Below, piece after piece: positions 27,765-37,129 of a stretch of DNA of 64,000 nucleotides. Source of the DNA: JAPPHA01 sp965242975 (GTDB lineage: Bacteria; Pseudomonadota; Alphaproteobacteria; Rhodobacterales; Rhodobacteraceae). The position numbers and the translations under genes are program-made. Location: contig CBDETS010000007.1 in NCBI GenBank assembly GCA_965242975.1, positions 5,704,001 to 5,768,000 of the forward strand, read 5' to 3'. Each line of letters opens with the position of its first letter. Position 1 is the stretch's first letter. The notes below the pieces were generated by a model. The model did not search any database. It had not been told where the DNA came from and worked only from the letters and a program-made list of their open reading frames with translations.

Positions 27765-28100
27765 AGTTTCGTGTATGGACTGCCGTCGACGATGGATCGA
27801 TGACCGTGACCTGATTGGTTAGGGAGAACTCCGGCGTTCTGGCTGGCCTGTTCTGAGCGTGGGTCGGGCTCTTCGATTAACCTCAGTTCCGCCCAACGGG
27901 TTTCGAGACGAAACCGCTTTCCCGCGCGGACCCCAGAGCGTCGCTCGCGACGTGCCCGTGGTGACAACGACATCGCGCGGCGGGTTCGCGGATGAATTCG
28001 GACCAGGATCAGCGCTCGGCGAGCCATCGGTAGAAATCCAGGATGGAGCTTGATAATGAAAGGAGGAACTCAAGAAAGAATTCAAGGGAGGACAGAAACC
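27765..28100. other. Intergenic region before TTT system 2
   Basis: These 336 bases carry no recognised gene. The final stretch includes two purine-rich Shine-Dalgarno-like runs (AAAGGAGGAA and GGGAGGA) before the tctC start at 28101. Confidence 0.4.
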
Positions 28101-29036
28101 ATGAAGGGTTTCACTGCACATGTCGTCGTACTTGGCCTGTTGCTGGGTGCCGGAACTGCTTCGGCGGAATACCCGGAGCGTACGGTCAACATGCTCGTTC
28201 CATTCGGTGCCGGCGGTGGGACGGATGTGCCGGCCCGCTTCTTCGCGGCGGAAATGGAAGAGATTCTCGGTCAGAACATTGTCGTCACCAACGTCGAGGG
28301 GGCAGGTGGCACGGTTGGCGCTACACAGCTCTCGCAGGCGGACGCCGATGGCTACAATCTCGGATTCCTGCCGGTCGGCACGACCACAACTCAGCCGCAC
28401 CTCAAGAAGACCAGCTACAACGCAGACAGCTGGACGCCGATCTGCATGGTCAGCCAGGGCCCGTTCTACCTTGTCGTCGGAAGCGACAGCCCGATCGCGT
28501 CCCTGGATGACTACATGGCTGCCGCCAACGGGTCCGGAATCAAGTTTGCCGGTGCGGGTCCGGGATCGATGGCCCATGTCGCTCAATTGACGCTCGACAA
28601 CAATCTCGGCATCGAGACCCAGTACATTCCGACCAAGGGCGGCGGGGATATTGCGACCGAAATCAACGGCGGACGTGCTGACGCGACGACGTGGTTTGCT
28701 GACTTTGGAACCAAGTTCGGATGGCGTGCGCTGGCGATCCTGTCGGACAAGCGCTCGGAGGAGCACCCTGACGTTCCGACCATGGCGGAACTCGGGCATG
28801 ACACCCAGGTCTCGGTCTGGTTCGGTTTCTTCACCCAGGCCGGAACGCCGGACGACATCGTTGCGACATTGTCGGACGCATGCGCGATGGCGGTTGAAAC
28901 GGACAGTTTCAAGGAAAACATGGCAGGCGCAAACCGACTCATCCGCTACATGGGGACTGAGGAATTCGGGCCGTTTTTCCGGAACGCGTTCGAACTCAAC
29001 GGCGAACTCTTGCAGAAAGCCGGCTTGATCAAGTAG
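28101..29036 (+). CDS. tctC: TTT system 2 binding protein (TctC/Bug family)
   Basis: This 311-residue periplasmic protein has a signal peptide (ending GAGTASA) followed by EYPERTVNMLVPFGAGGGTD, the classic TctC/Bug opening, and VEGAGGTVGATQLSQADADGYN. ATG 28101 is chosen because GGGAGGACAG lies just upstream and the signal peptide begins there. It captures a carboxylate-type ligand for TctAB. Unlike the system 1 gene, its frame is intact. Confidence 0.92.
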   Translation: MKGFTAHVVVLGLLLGAGTASAEYPERTVNMLVPFGAGGGTDVPARFFAAEMEEILGQNIVVTNVEGAGGTVGATQLSQADADGYNLGFLPVGTTTTQPHLKKTSYNADSWTPICMVSQGPFYLVVGSDSPIASLDDYMAAANGSGIKFAGAGPGSMAHVAQLTLDNNLGIETQYIPTKGGGDIATEINGGRADATTWFADFGTKFGWRALAILSDKRSEEHPDVPTMAELGHDTQVSVWFGFFTQAGTPDDIVATLSDACAMAVETDSFKENMAGANRLIRYMGTEEFGPFFRNAFELNGELLQKAGLIK

Positions 29037-29050
29037 CAGTCCGTCGCGTA

Positions 29051-29080
29051 CCCGGGGCTCACTCCTGAAGGGGCCCCGGG
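29051..29080 (+). promoter_or_regulatory. Stem-loop between tctC and tctB, system 2
   Basis: CCCGGGGC (29051-29058) and GCCCCGGG (29073-29080) form a perfect 8-bp GC stem 14 bases before the tctB start. It is placed exactly like the system 1 stem-loop. Weak T-content follows (GGTTTT). Confidence 0.6.
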
Positions 29081-29093
29081 GTTCAGGTTTTAC

Positions 29094-29552
29094 ATGGCGC
29101 GTCTTCTCGACATATCGGTGTCCGCCGTCCTCCTCCTGCTTGGCGCGGCGTTTTTTGTCGTGACCTTCGGCGACGATTTCGATGTCCCGACATTTGGAGG
29201 GGACGTGGGTCCCGCCTTTGCGCCGAGGCTGTTTCTCGGCGTGTGGATGATTTTCTCGGGAATCGCCCTTGTCCAGGCAATCAGGTCCAGTCCCGGCCCC
29301 CCGACTGATGTCCGCGTCGCGCAGATCGTGCTCGTGGTTGCGATTGCGGTCCTGACCGGATTCGCCATGACCAGGATCGGCTTCGTATTCGCGACCGTTC
29401 CGGGCGTGGCGCTGTTCTGTTGGGCATTTCAGTACCGCCGCCCGGTACACGTCGCGGTATTCAGCGTCGCGGCACCCTTGGCCATATGGGCATTGTTCAC
29501 ATTCGGTTTTGAGCTTCTTCTGCCACGCTCGCCGTGGTTCCACTCGATCTAG
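29094..29552 (+). CDS. tctB: TTT small membrane subunit TctB, system 2
   Basis: This 152-residue protein has four hydrophobic segments and the TctB-type FGGDVGPAFAPRLFLGVWM after the first helix. It ends with a TAG at 29550-29552. The tctA coding sequence continues in the same frame after the stop. Confidence 0.82.
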   Translation: MARLLDISVSAVLLLLGAAFFVVTFGDDFDVPTFGGDVGPAFAPRLFLGVWMIFSGIALVQAIRSSPGPPTDVRVAQIVLVVAIAVLTGFAMTRIGFVFATVPGVALFCWAFQYRRPVHVAVFSVAAPLAIWALFTFGFELLLPRSPWFHSI

Positions 29553-29624
29553 CCCCGAGGGAATCCGATAGACCAGGTCCACATCGCAATCAGCCAGTTC
29601 GCCACGTTCGGCGTTCTTGTCGCA

Positions 29625-31067
29625 ATGATCGTCGGCTGCGTCTGGGGCACCATCGCCGGTGTGCTCCCCGGCATGGGAACGGTCGCCGCGCTGATCGTGG
29701 CTCTTCCGTTCACGTTCGGAATGTCAACCGAGGCGTCAATCGCGTTGTTTCTCGGCATCTACGTGACATCGGTCTACGGCGGATCCGTTTCTGCCATTCT
29801 GATCAACACGCCGGGAACGCCGCAGTCCGCTGCAACCGTGCTGGACGGTTTCCCGATGGCGACGTCCGGGCGGGCGGACCTTGCCATCGGGTGGGCAACA
29901 CTGTCGTCGCTGGTTGGTGGCATGTTTTCACTGTGCGTCCTGATCGTGGCCGCGCCGACACTTGCAAGAGTTTCGGTCGCATTCGGCCCGGCGGCGATCT
30001 TCGCGATCATCATTTTCGCGCTCACATGCATTGCGTGGGTCTCCGCGGAGAGCAAGGTCAAAGGTTTGCTGGCGGGGATGATCGGTCTTTGGCTCACGAC
30101 GGTCGGACCCGATGACTTAACCGGTTACACGCGATTCGACTTCGGTCTGCCTGCACTCCTCGGAGGGCTTGCCCTGATACCTGTACTTATCGGTTTGTTT
30201 GCACTCTCGGAGGTGTTCTACAGGGCTGCCAACTACTACGCGTCGAAACCGCCCGAGGTTTCGAACGTGGGATTCAGGATGCCGGCATGGCCGGAAGTCT
30301 ACATCCGGATTCCCCAGTTCGTCCGCTCGTCGGTCATCGGAACGTTTATCGGAATCCTTCCGGGAACAGGCGCCACGGCCGCGACCTTCGTCAGCTATTC
30401 GGAAATCCGTCGGACATCGCCGCGGCGTGAGAATTTCGGAAAGGGTGAACCCGACGGGCTGATCGCGTCGGAAGCGTCCAACAATGCCGTAACGGGAGGA
30501 GCGCTCATTCCCACGCTCGCCCTGGGCATCCCGGGAGATGGTGGAACGGTCGTGCTGCTCGGCGTGCTGACCATACAGGGTCTCACGCCCGGCTTCGATC
30601 TCGCCAACAACAATCCGCACATCCTGACGGGTGCGTTCCTCGTCATTCTGGTTGCCAACTTCGTCATGTTCGGCCTGGGAGTCCTGGGCGCGCGGGTTTT
30701 TGCGCGGATACTCAGCATGCCTGAACCGGTACTGATGGGTGCCATACTGCTCTTTTCCTTGGTCGGCGCGTTCGTGGTGCGCGGCAACAACGTGGATGTC
30801 ATCATATGCGTATTGGCGGGTGTCGCTGGCGTGATCCTTCGATTTGCGAAGTATCCGGTTGCGCCTATCGTGATCGGAATGGCGCTCGGGACGACGTTCG
30901 AGGGAAAGCTCAGACAGGGGTTGATCAGTGCACGAGGCGATTTCCTGGAATTCATCTACGATCCGATAGCGCTCACCGTCCTCGCTGTCACAGCGCTGAC
31001 GTTACTGAGCCCTGTTCTTCCATGGCGCCGAAAGTCAGGAACCGGTGGAAGTAACGAGCCAGGGTGA
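29625..31067 (+). CDS. tctA: TTT large permease TctA, system 2 (start codon uncertain)
   Basis: The permease has the TctA signatures GTIAGVLPGMGTVAALIVALP, GILPGTGATAATFVSYS and SEASNNAVTGGALIPTLAL with about twelve membrane segments. The first ATG in frame (29625) gives 480 residues and begins inside the first helix. Family-like residues (DQVHIAISQFATFGVLVA) continue upstream to an ATA codon at 29568, which would give 499 residues, the same length as the other two TctA proteins here, with GAGGG a few bases before it. No ATG, GTG or TTG occurs in frame between the tctB stop and 29625, so the true start may be ATA or a lost ATG. Confidence 0.88.
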   Translation: MIVGCVWGTIAGVLPGMGTVAALIVALPFTFGMSTEASIALFLGIYVTSVYGGSVSAILINTPGTPQSAATVLDGFPMATSGRADLAIGWATLSSLVGGMFSLCVLIVAAPTLARVSVAFGPAAIFAIIIFALTCIAWVSAESKVKGLLAGMIGLWLTTVGPDDLTGYTRFDFGLPALLGGLALIPVLIGLFALSEVFYRAANYYASKPPEVSNVGFRMPAWPEVYIRIPQFVRSSVIGTFIGILPGTGATAATFVSYSEIRRTSPRRENFGKGEPDGLIASEASNNAVTGGALIPTLALGIPGDGGTVVLLGVLTIQGLTPGFDLANNNPHILTGAFLVILVANFVMFGLGVLGARVFARILSMPEPVLMGAILLFSLVGAFVVRGNNVDVIICVLAGVAGVILRFAKYPVAPIVIGMALGTTFEGKLRQGLISARGDFLEFIYDPIALTVLAVTALTLLSPVLPWRRKSGTGGSNEPG

Positions 31068-31569
31068 CGCTTCCGGGCGTCCCTGCCACATTGATCGAAG
31101 CGCTACGGGATTCCGATGGATTGACGCGGACATGATGTCGCGGCGTTGCGCCAATGCGCCAATGCGGGTCTGCACTATCGGGAGTTGCAAGGTAGCGGTT
31201 TCGACCCACCTGTCGGCGATTCCGTTCGCACTACACGGTGCAGCCGCCAAGGCCGTGGCGGCGAAGGTCGAACCACCATCTTCAAATTCCGACTACCGAA
31301 TGGAGCGGCGGCAGAGAAATTGATTGTCACATGAGGGAATGGAGCTGACTGGAACGGAAACCCGCAGCCGAAGGAATCCCGAGGGAGACGAACCCAGTGA
31401 ACTGTGCAGTGAGATCGACTTTGAGTGGAAATCGGATTGATCTGAGAGTTTTGCACGATCCGGGTTATGATCAGGCCGCCGAACCAGCAGTGACCGTACC
31501 GTTTCGTGAAAGCGGCTTGCCGTGCGGATCAGAAGAGCAAACTTCGCGTCGGGTGACACTGACACGAAA
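31068..31569. other. Intergenic region between convergent operons
   Basis: About 500 bases between tctA (plus) and a LysR gene (minus) contain no recognised gene. Short open frames on both strands have no family resemblance. No clear terminator was found. Confidence 0.4.
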
Positions 31570-32469
31570 TCACTGCGAAACCGGCGCCGAAAGCATCCGG
31601 AGAAACCTGTATTCTACCTGGCTTCCAGGAGTGTCCTTTCGCCGAATCCCGCCAAGCGGGCGGTGAAACTGAGGATGATCGAAGTCGAGGAACATCAAGC
31701 GGTCTTCGAGGTATGGCAGCGTTGTTGCTTTGGGCATCGTGGTGATCAGGTCGGTTTCCTCAACGATCTCCAGAACCGAACGTATCGAGTCGGTCTCGCA
31801 GGCGATCTGCATGGATTCAACGCCGGACGCGATCATCGCAGCTTCCGTCTGCTGCCTCAAAAGACTGCCACGCGAGTGTGCAAGCCACACATGCGCCTCG
31901 AGATCGGCCGGCATGATGTTCGTTCGATGAGAAAGCGGATGACCGACCCGGGCAAGAATGCCCACGCGATCGTCGATGATCGGATCGAATTCCAGCCCGT
32001 CTGCCGGATCGGCGAGACTTCGAGGTCCGATGACGATATCGATCTTGCCGCGCTCCAGCATCGTACGGAGTTCGTGCACCAGGCCAGTGCGAAGCTCGAC
32101 ATTGCAATTCGGGTTCTCCTTGATGAAACGGGCAAGAGCATGTGTCAGGAATCGCCCGGCCACGATCGGCGGCGCACCGATGCGTAGCTCACCGGCCGAA
32201 CCCGCGGCGGACTGCTCGGCAACGACAACGGCCTGTTCTTCGGCAACGCGAATGGCCAACCCGCTCCGTGCGAGCCGCAACCCCAGGTTGTTCGGGACCG
32301 ACCGCCGCCCTTCGCGCGTGAACACCGCAGCCCCGAGCCGCGCTTCCAGCACGGACATGTTTCGGCTGAGGGCAGGTTGTGTGATGCCGAGCCGGTCCGC
32401 CGCCGCCTGAAACGAGCCGGCTTCGACGACGACCGAGAGCTGGGAAAGGTGCTTGGGATCAATTTTCAT
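31570..32469 (-). CDS. LysR-family regulator, divergent from TAXI-TRAP
   Basis: This 299-residue regulator has the LysR HTH (LSVVVEAGSFQAAADRLG, then TQPALSRNMSVLEARLGA) and the usual substrate-binding domain. It is divergent from the TAXI-TRAP-sulfatase operon with only 87 bp between starts, the standard layout for a LysR protein controlling the adjacent operon in response to its substrate. Confidence 0.9.
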   Translation of the reverse strand: MKIDPKHLSQLSVVVEAGSFQAAADRLGITQPALSRNMSVLEARLGAAVFTREGRRSVPNNLGLRLARSGLAIRVAEEQAVVVAEQSAAGSAGELRIGAPPIVAGRFLTHALARFIKENPNCNVELRTGLVHELRTMLERGKIDIVIGPRSLADPADGLEFDPIIDDRVGILARVGHPLSHRTNIMPADLEAHVWLAHSRGSLLRQQTEAAMIASGVESMQIACETDSIRSVLEIVEETDLITTMPKATTLPYLEDRLMFLDFDHPQFHRPLGGIRRKDTPGSQVEYRFLRMLSAPVSQ

Positions 32470-32556
32470 ATCAATTCTTTATATATCCTAGCGTAATTTC
32501 AATTATTCGCAATGTTGCCGATCTGCTAGGAGTCACAAAAACCAAGGGAGGACTCC
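32470..32556. promoter_or_regulatory. Divergent LysR/TAXI promoter region
   Basis: The 87-bp spacer is AT-rich compared with its surroundings (TTTATATATCCTAG, TTTCAATTATTCGC). It contains the partial inverted pair GCGTAAT/ATTATTCGC around TTTCA, a plausible LysR-type site. The TAXI gene's RBS AAGGGAGG is at its right edge. Confidence 0.45.
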
Positions 32557-33564
32557 GTGTTTCACTTCAAGATGCTCATTGCTTCGGTCGGCATTGCTGC
32601 CGCTGCATCCGTCATGCCGTCGGTCGGGGCGGCTCAGATATTCAAAGGGGAAACCGCAGGTGCGGGCGACCCGGTTCACGCGATGTTCGTAGCTTTTGTC
32701 AACCAGGCGGGAAAAGCCGACGTGGAAATCCAGGTCAATGCCGGTCAGACGCTGACCAAGTCCATGCTCAAGGGTGGGCGGGGCGAGATCGACTTTTTCT
32801 CGTCGGTGCCGTCACTCGTGAACCTGATGAAGAATCAGGCCCGCATGTACGAGAATGTCGGTGACGCCTCGGAAGCGTCTGCTCAACTTCGTGCGATCCT
32901 CGGCTTCAAGGCCGGAGCCTATCATCCGGTTACTCTGGCTGGGTCGGGCATCGAGACGTGGGCAGACCTCAAGGGCAAGACCGTTTTTACCGGTCCTCCC
33001 GCCGGTTCCGCATCTGCGACATCCGAGGCGCTGATCAAGATCATCACCGGCTACGAGGCTGGCAACGATTACACCGCCGTTCGCCTGGCCTGGGGCGAGG
33101 GGTATGCGGCGCTTGCGGATGGCAAGATCGACATGATGGTGCGGCCCGCCGAGATCGGTTCGGCCAAGATCGAGCAGTTCGGACTCTCGGGTGAGTTCCG
33201 TGTTCTTTCGATTCCGGATGACGTCGTCGGGTCGGAAGCGATGCAGGCACTGTTCGGCCGTCCGGGACGTGGCATGATGCAGTTCGACGGCAGCGTGTAC
33301 AAGGGACAGCTTACCGAAGGCGCCATCACGGCGCTCGGGTTCTTCCAGTTCGTGGGGACTCATGCGGGCGTCTCGGATGACGTCGTCTACAAGGCGACCA
33401 GGGCCTTCTGGGAAAACCTGGATGACGTCCATGCAACCGCGTATTTCCTCAAGGAAGTGACCCCGGAAACGGCTTTCACATCCGTCAACGTTCCGCTGCA
33501 TCCCGGGGCGGCGAAGTACTACGACGAAGCCGGAATCGGCATTCCGGAAGAACTTCGTCCGTAG
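32557..33564 (+). CDS. TAXI-family TRAP transporter binding protein
   Basis: This 335-residue protein has a signal peptide (ending SVGAAQ) and TAXI-family features: an early GETAGAGDPVHAMFVAFV segment, LAGSGIETWADLKGKTVFTGPPAGSA and SEALIKIITGYEAG. TAXI proteins bind small organic acids for fused TRAP permeases. GTG 32557 is chosen because GGGAGG lies 5 bases upstream; an ATG five codons later lacks this spacing. It is followed by the TRAP permease after a stem-loop. Confidence 0.85.
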   Translation: MFHFKMLIASVGIAAAASVMPSVGAAQIFKGETAGAGDPVHAMFVAFVNQAGKADVEIQVNAGQTLTKSMLKGGRGEIDFFSSVPSLVNLMKNQARMYENVGDASEASAQLRAILGFKAGAYHPVTLAGSGIETWADLKGKTVFTGPPAGSASATSEALIKIITGYEAGNDYTAVRLAWGEGYAALADGKIDMMVRPAEIGSAKIEQFGLSGEFRVLSIPDDVVGSEAMQALFGRPGRGMMQFDGSVYKGQLTEGAITALGFFQFVGTHAGVSDDVVYKATRAFWENLDDVHATAYFLKEVTPETAFTSVNVPLHPGAAKYYDEAGIGIPEELRP

Positions 33565-33577
33565 TCACGTCACAGAC

Positions 33578-33605
33578 GGGTCGGGTGGTATCGACTGCCC
33601 GGCCC
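33578..33605 (+). promoter_or_regulatory. Stem-loop between TAXI protein and TRAP permease
   Basis: GGGTCGGG (33578-33585) pairs with CCCGGCCC (33598-33605) through eight pairs including one U-G wobble. It lies between the binding-protein stop and the permease start, like the stem-loops in the liv and TTT systems. Confidence 0.45.
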
Positions 33606-33632
33606 TGATCGACCTTGATCCGGAGTAATTCG

Positions 33633-35558
33633 TTGGCCGACGAGATCAAGGTGTCCGGCGGGCCGTCCCGGCTGTTTGCGCATCTTGGCACCCTGGCGTG
33701 TTTCGCGCTTGGAGCCATCGCTCTTTACAGTTCGGGCGTCGGACTCATTGACCCCAAGCTGCACAGGGCAGGCGGATTTGCTCTCGCGCTCGTGGTGGCG
33801 GTCGCGGTCGCACGGTCCCGACGCGAAGCTACGGGCTCGATCATGGGTGCTTTGGCGGTGCTTCATGTCGTGCTCGATGTCGCGTTGATCGGCCTGGGCT
33901 TCTGGGCGATCTGGTCGTTCCTGGCGGTTCAGACACAGATGGAGGTGGCGCTTTACGATGTCACCCGGGCGGATGCGTGGCCCGCGATTGCTGGTCTCGT
34001 CGTATTCCTGGAGTTGTGCCGAAGGCTTTGGGGCTGGGGACTTTTCGGCGTTGGTGTCTTTGGTGTTGTCTACCTGCTTTGGGGCCAGGACCTGCCCGGC
34101 ATCATGGCCCATGCCGGGTTCTCCCTGAAGGAAGTCGCCGAGGCGCTGTGGTACAACACGAACAAGGGTGTTTTCGGGTCGATCACCAACATCGTTCTCA
34201 GCACCGTGTTCATCTTCATTGTCTTTGGTGTTCTGCTCGAGGGCACGGGGGCCGGCGATACGCTGCTGAAGTTCGCGTTTCTCGCCACGAGGAAGACGCG
34301 GGGTGGGCCGGCTCACGCCGCGATCCTCGCGTCATCGATGTTCGGCACGATGTCAGGCTCGACCGTTGCCAACATCGTTGGCACGGGCACCTTCACGATC
34401 CCGATGATCAAGAGACGCGGGTTCTCGCCAAGCTTCTCGGCAGGGATCGAAGCGACCGCGTCTTCAGGTGGCCAAATCATGCCGCCGATCATGGGCGCAG
34501 CTGCCCTTGTCATGGCCGACCTGACCGGCACGGGATACCTGAACGTCATCGTTGCAGCCCTGTTTCCGGCTCTGTTCTATTATTTCAGTCTCTTCTCGGC
34601 GGTCACGGTCGAAGCCCGGCGGCAGGGGATCGAGGTTCGGCCGCTGACCATCGATGACGAGATCACCCGTGTCGATCTGATCAACTCGGTGCTCTTCATC
34701 GGACCCATCCTGACCGTCATCGGGTCGCTTCTTGCGGGAACCAGTACATCTGCGGCGGGGTTCAACGCGGTCGTCGTGCTGTTGTCTCTCTCCGTGATCA
34801 ACCCCCAGGTTCGCAGCGACCCAATGAGGATCTGGCGATCATTCCTGAAGGGGGCCCAGTCCGGCGCAACGCTGCTGATTGCCATCGCGGCAATTGGCAT
34901 TCTGGTTGGGTCATTGGACTCGACGGGCCTCGGCCTGAAGCTCGCCAACGTCATTTCCATGATCCGCGGTGAGAGCCTCTTTTCCGCACTCGTCGTCGCC
35001 ATGGTCGGCGCATTGGTTCTCGGAATGGGCATGCCGACCCTTCCCGCCTACCTGATCATAATCCTGGTGATGGGGCCGGCGATCCAGGCCCTGGGCGTGT
35101 CGATGCTGACCGCGCATATGTTCGTGTTCTACTACGGTGTGGCCTCGTCGTTGACACCGCCGGTGGCCATCGCTGCCTATGCGGCGGCCCCCATTGCCGG
35201 GGCCAATCCGTTGATGACCGCCTTCATGTCGTTTCGCCTGGGCATGGCAAAATTTATCATCCCGTTCGTCTTTGCCTTCTACCCGTCCATCCTGATCATC
35301 GAGGAGTTCAGCCTGCTTCCATTCGTGTGGATCGTTGTGCGGACGTGTCTGTGTATCTGGCTCTTTTCCTCCGCCCTTTCCGGCTTTGACCGCCGCAGGC
35401 TCACGATGGTCGAGATCGTTGCCAGGCTGGTTGCCGCCTTCGCGGCACTGGCGATCAGTCCGGTAATCCATCTTCCCGCAATTCTCGTTGGACTGGTGCT
35501 CATCGCATATGGCATGCGTGGCAGGAAACCTGCTCCGACCGAACCGGAGGCTTCATAA
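33633..35558 (+). CDS. TRAP transporter fused small/large permease (4TM-12TM)
   Basis: This 641-residue membrane protein fuses the DctQ-like small subunit (about residues 1-190) to the DctM-like large subunit. The large part has ASSMFGTMSGSTVANIVGTG, SGGQIMPPIMGAAALVMAD and GMGMPTLPAYLIIILVMGP, all typical of fused TRAP permeases used with TAXI proteins. I chose TTG 33633 because CGGAG lies 7-8 bases before it; another TTG six codons upstream has no such site. The stop TAA overlaps the sulfatase 2 start (TAATG). Confidence 0.9.
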   Translation: MADEIKVSGGPSRLFAHLGTLACFALGAIALYSSGVGLIDPKLHRAGGFALALVVAVAVARSRREATGSIMGALAVLHVVLDVALIGLGFWAIWSFLAVQTQMEVALYDVTRADAWPAIAGLVVFLELCRRLWGWGLFGVGVFGVVYLLWGQDLPGIMAHAGFSLKEVAEALWYNTNKGVFGSITNIVLSTVFIFIVFGVLLEGTGAGDTLLKFAFLATRKTRGGPAHAAILASSMFGTMSGSTVANIVGTGTFTIPMIKRRGFSPSFSAGIEATASSGGQIMPPIMGAAALVMADLTGTGYLNVIVAALFPALFYYFSLFSAVTVEARRQGIEVRPLTIDDEITRVDLINSVLFIGPILTVIGSLLAGTSTSAAGFNAVVVLLSLSVINPQVRSDPMRIWRSFLKGAQSGATLLIAIAAIGILVGSLDSTGLGLKLANVISMIRGESLFSALVVAMVGALVLGMGMPTLPAYLIIILVMGPAIQALGVSMLTAHMFVFYYGVASSLTPPVAIAAYAAAPIAGANPLMTAFMSFRLGMAKFIIPFVFAFYPSILIIEEFSLLPFVWIVVRTCLCIWLFSSALSGFDRRRLTMVEIVARLVAAFAALAISPVIHLPAILVGLVLIAYGMRGRKPAPTEPEAS

Positions 35559-37129
35559 TGAGCAGGCGTCCCAACTTTCTGTTTATAATCACCGACCAGC
35601 ACCGGGCGGACCACCTGGGGTGTTACGGCAATGCCGTCGTTCAGACACCCAACATCGATGGGCTCGCGGCAAAGGGAACGCGGTGGGACAGGTTTTATGT
35701 CGCCAACCCGATCTGCATGCCGAACAGGGCGTCGATCATGACGGGCCGGATGTGCTCGGTCCATGGAGCCCGGCACAACGGCATTCCCTTGTCGAAGGAC
35801 CACACGACGTTCGTCGAGTTGCTTCGGGACGCAGGCTACGACACCGGGCTGATCGGAAAATCGCACCTGCAATGTTTCAGCGGCCGGCCTGCGACCAACA
35901 GATTCGAGCCAAAGGACGGTCTTCATGTGCCAAGTCCCATGCTGAGGGATGCGGTCAAGAACAATCGGCATGGGCCCGGGTACGACCTGGAAGTCGCTCC
36001 AGGGTGGGAGGTCCCGCTGTCCGACCGTATCGAAGGCCATTTCTACGGGTTCGAGCACGTCGAAGTCGCGGCTGATCATGCAGACCGCGCCTGTGGGGAT
36101 TACTTGCTGTGGGCTCGCGGTCAGAACCCGGAGTTCGACAAGCTGGTCGGCCCGAAGAACGCCCTGCCTGACGACCGAATCAGCGCTCCCCAGGCGTGGC
36201 GGACGGCCGTGCCCGAAGACCTCTATTCGACGTCCTGGATCGCGAACCGGTCCGAGGCGTGGCTGGCAGAGCGCGCGGGCACGGATCAGCCGTTCTTCCT
36301 GCAAATGTCATTCCCTGACCCGCATCACCCGTTCACGCCTCCAGGGAAATACTGGGACATGTACGATCCGTCCGGCATCGAGTTGCCCGCTTCATTCGGA
36401 CGAGGCGATCTGCCACCGATAAAGGCGATGCAGGATGCCCTTCGTGACGGCACGGACCCGAGAGACAACCAGAACCCGTTTGCAGTGACGGAAGACGAGG
36501 CCCGGTCCATTATCGCCCTGACTTACGGAATGATCACGATGATCGACGATGCCATCGGGAGGGTGCTCAAACGGCTGGATGAATTCGGTTTGGCCAGGGA
36601 CACCGTTGTTGTCTTTACCTCGGACCACGGCGACTACATGGGCGACCATGGTTTGATGCTCAAGCTTCTGCTGCACTACCAGGGGCTCATCCGTGTACCT
36701 TTCATCTGGTCTGACCCCGCGACTCCCTCTTTCGGCAACGTCGATCCGGGTCTCGCTTCGTCAATAGACATTTCCTCGACGATCCTGGCCCGCGCGGGAA
36801 TCCAGCCATTCAACGGAATCCAGGGCCGCGACCTGCTGACCACCGAACCGCCGGAGGCGGTCATTGTCGAAGAGGACAGCCAGCGGACGATGACCGGATT
36901 TGACCGTCCGCAAAGAGTCCGAACGGTTGTCACGAACCGCTACCGGATGTCGTTGCGAGAAGGTGAGAACTGGGACGAGCTCTATGACCTTTCGTCCGAC
37001 CCTCATGAAGCAACCAACCTCTACAATGACCCATCGGCGAAAGCCATACGACATGGCCTGTCAGAGATTATGCTCAAACGATTCATTGAACTGCAGGACA
37101 GGTCGCCGTTGCCTGCGTATCGAGCCTGA
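35558..37129 (+). CDS. Cys-type sulfatase 2
   Basis: This 523-residue sulfatase-family hydrolase carries C53-M-P-N-R57 (ANPICMPNRASIMTGRM), the FGE target cysteine, with metal-binding D13-Q14 in FIITDQHRADHLGCYG and TSDHGDYMGDHGLMLK further on. No signal peptide is present, so it should be cytoplasmic. The start overlaps the TRAP permease stop by one base, coupling it to TAXI-TRAP import. Arylsulfatase, choline-sulfatase-like or other ester specificity cannot be decided from sequence. Confidence 0.9.
   Translation: MSRRPNFLFIITDQHRADHLGCYGNAVVQTPNIDGLAAKGTRWDRFYVANPICMPNRASIMTGRMCSVHGARHNGIPLSKDHTTFVELLRDAGYDTGLIGKSHLQCFSGRPATNRFEPKDGLHVPSPMLRDAVKNNRHGPGYDLEVAPGWEVPLSDRIEGHFYGFEHVEVAADHADRACGDYLLWARGQNPEFDKLVGPKNALPDDRISAPQAWRTAVPEDLYSTSWIANRSEAWLAERAGTDQPFFLQMSFPDPHHPFTPPGKYWDMYDPSGIELPASFGRGDLPPIKAMQDALRDGTDPRDNQNPFAVTEDEARSIIALTYGMITMIDDAIGRVLKRLDEFGLARDTVVVFTSDHGDYMGDHGLMLKLLLHYQGLIRVPFIWSDPATPSFGNVDPGLASSIDISSTILARAGIQPFNGIQGRDLLTTEPPEAVIVEEDSQRTMTGFDRPQRVRTVVTNRYRMSLREGENWDELYDLSSDPHEATNLYNDPSAKAIRHGLSEIMLKRFIELQDRSPLPAYRA

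Noticed and set aside
27819..29582. 587-codon minus-strand open frame opposite TTT system 2
   Set aside because: TctC and TctB on the plus strand are unambiguous; the antisense translation is arginine-rich and featureless.
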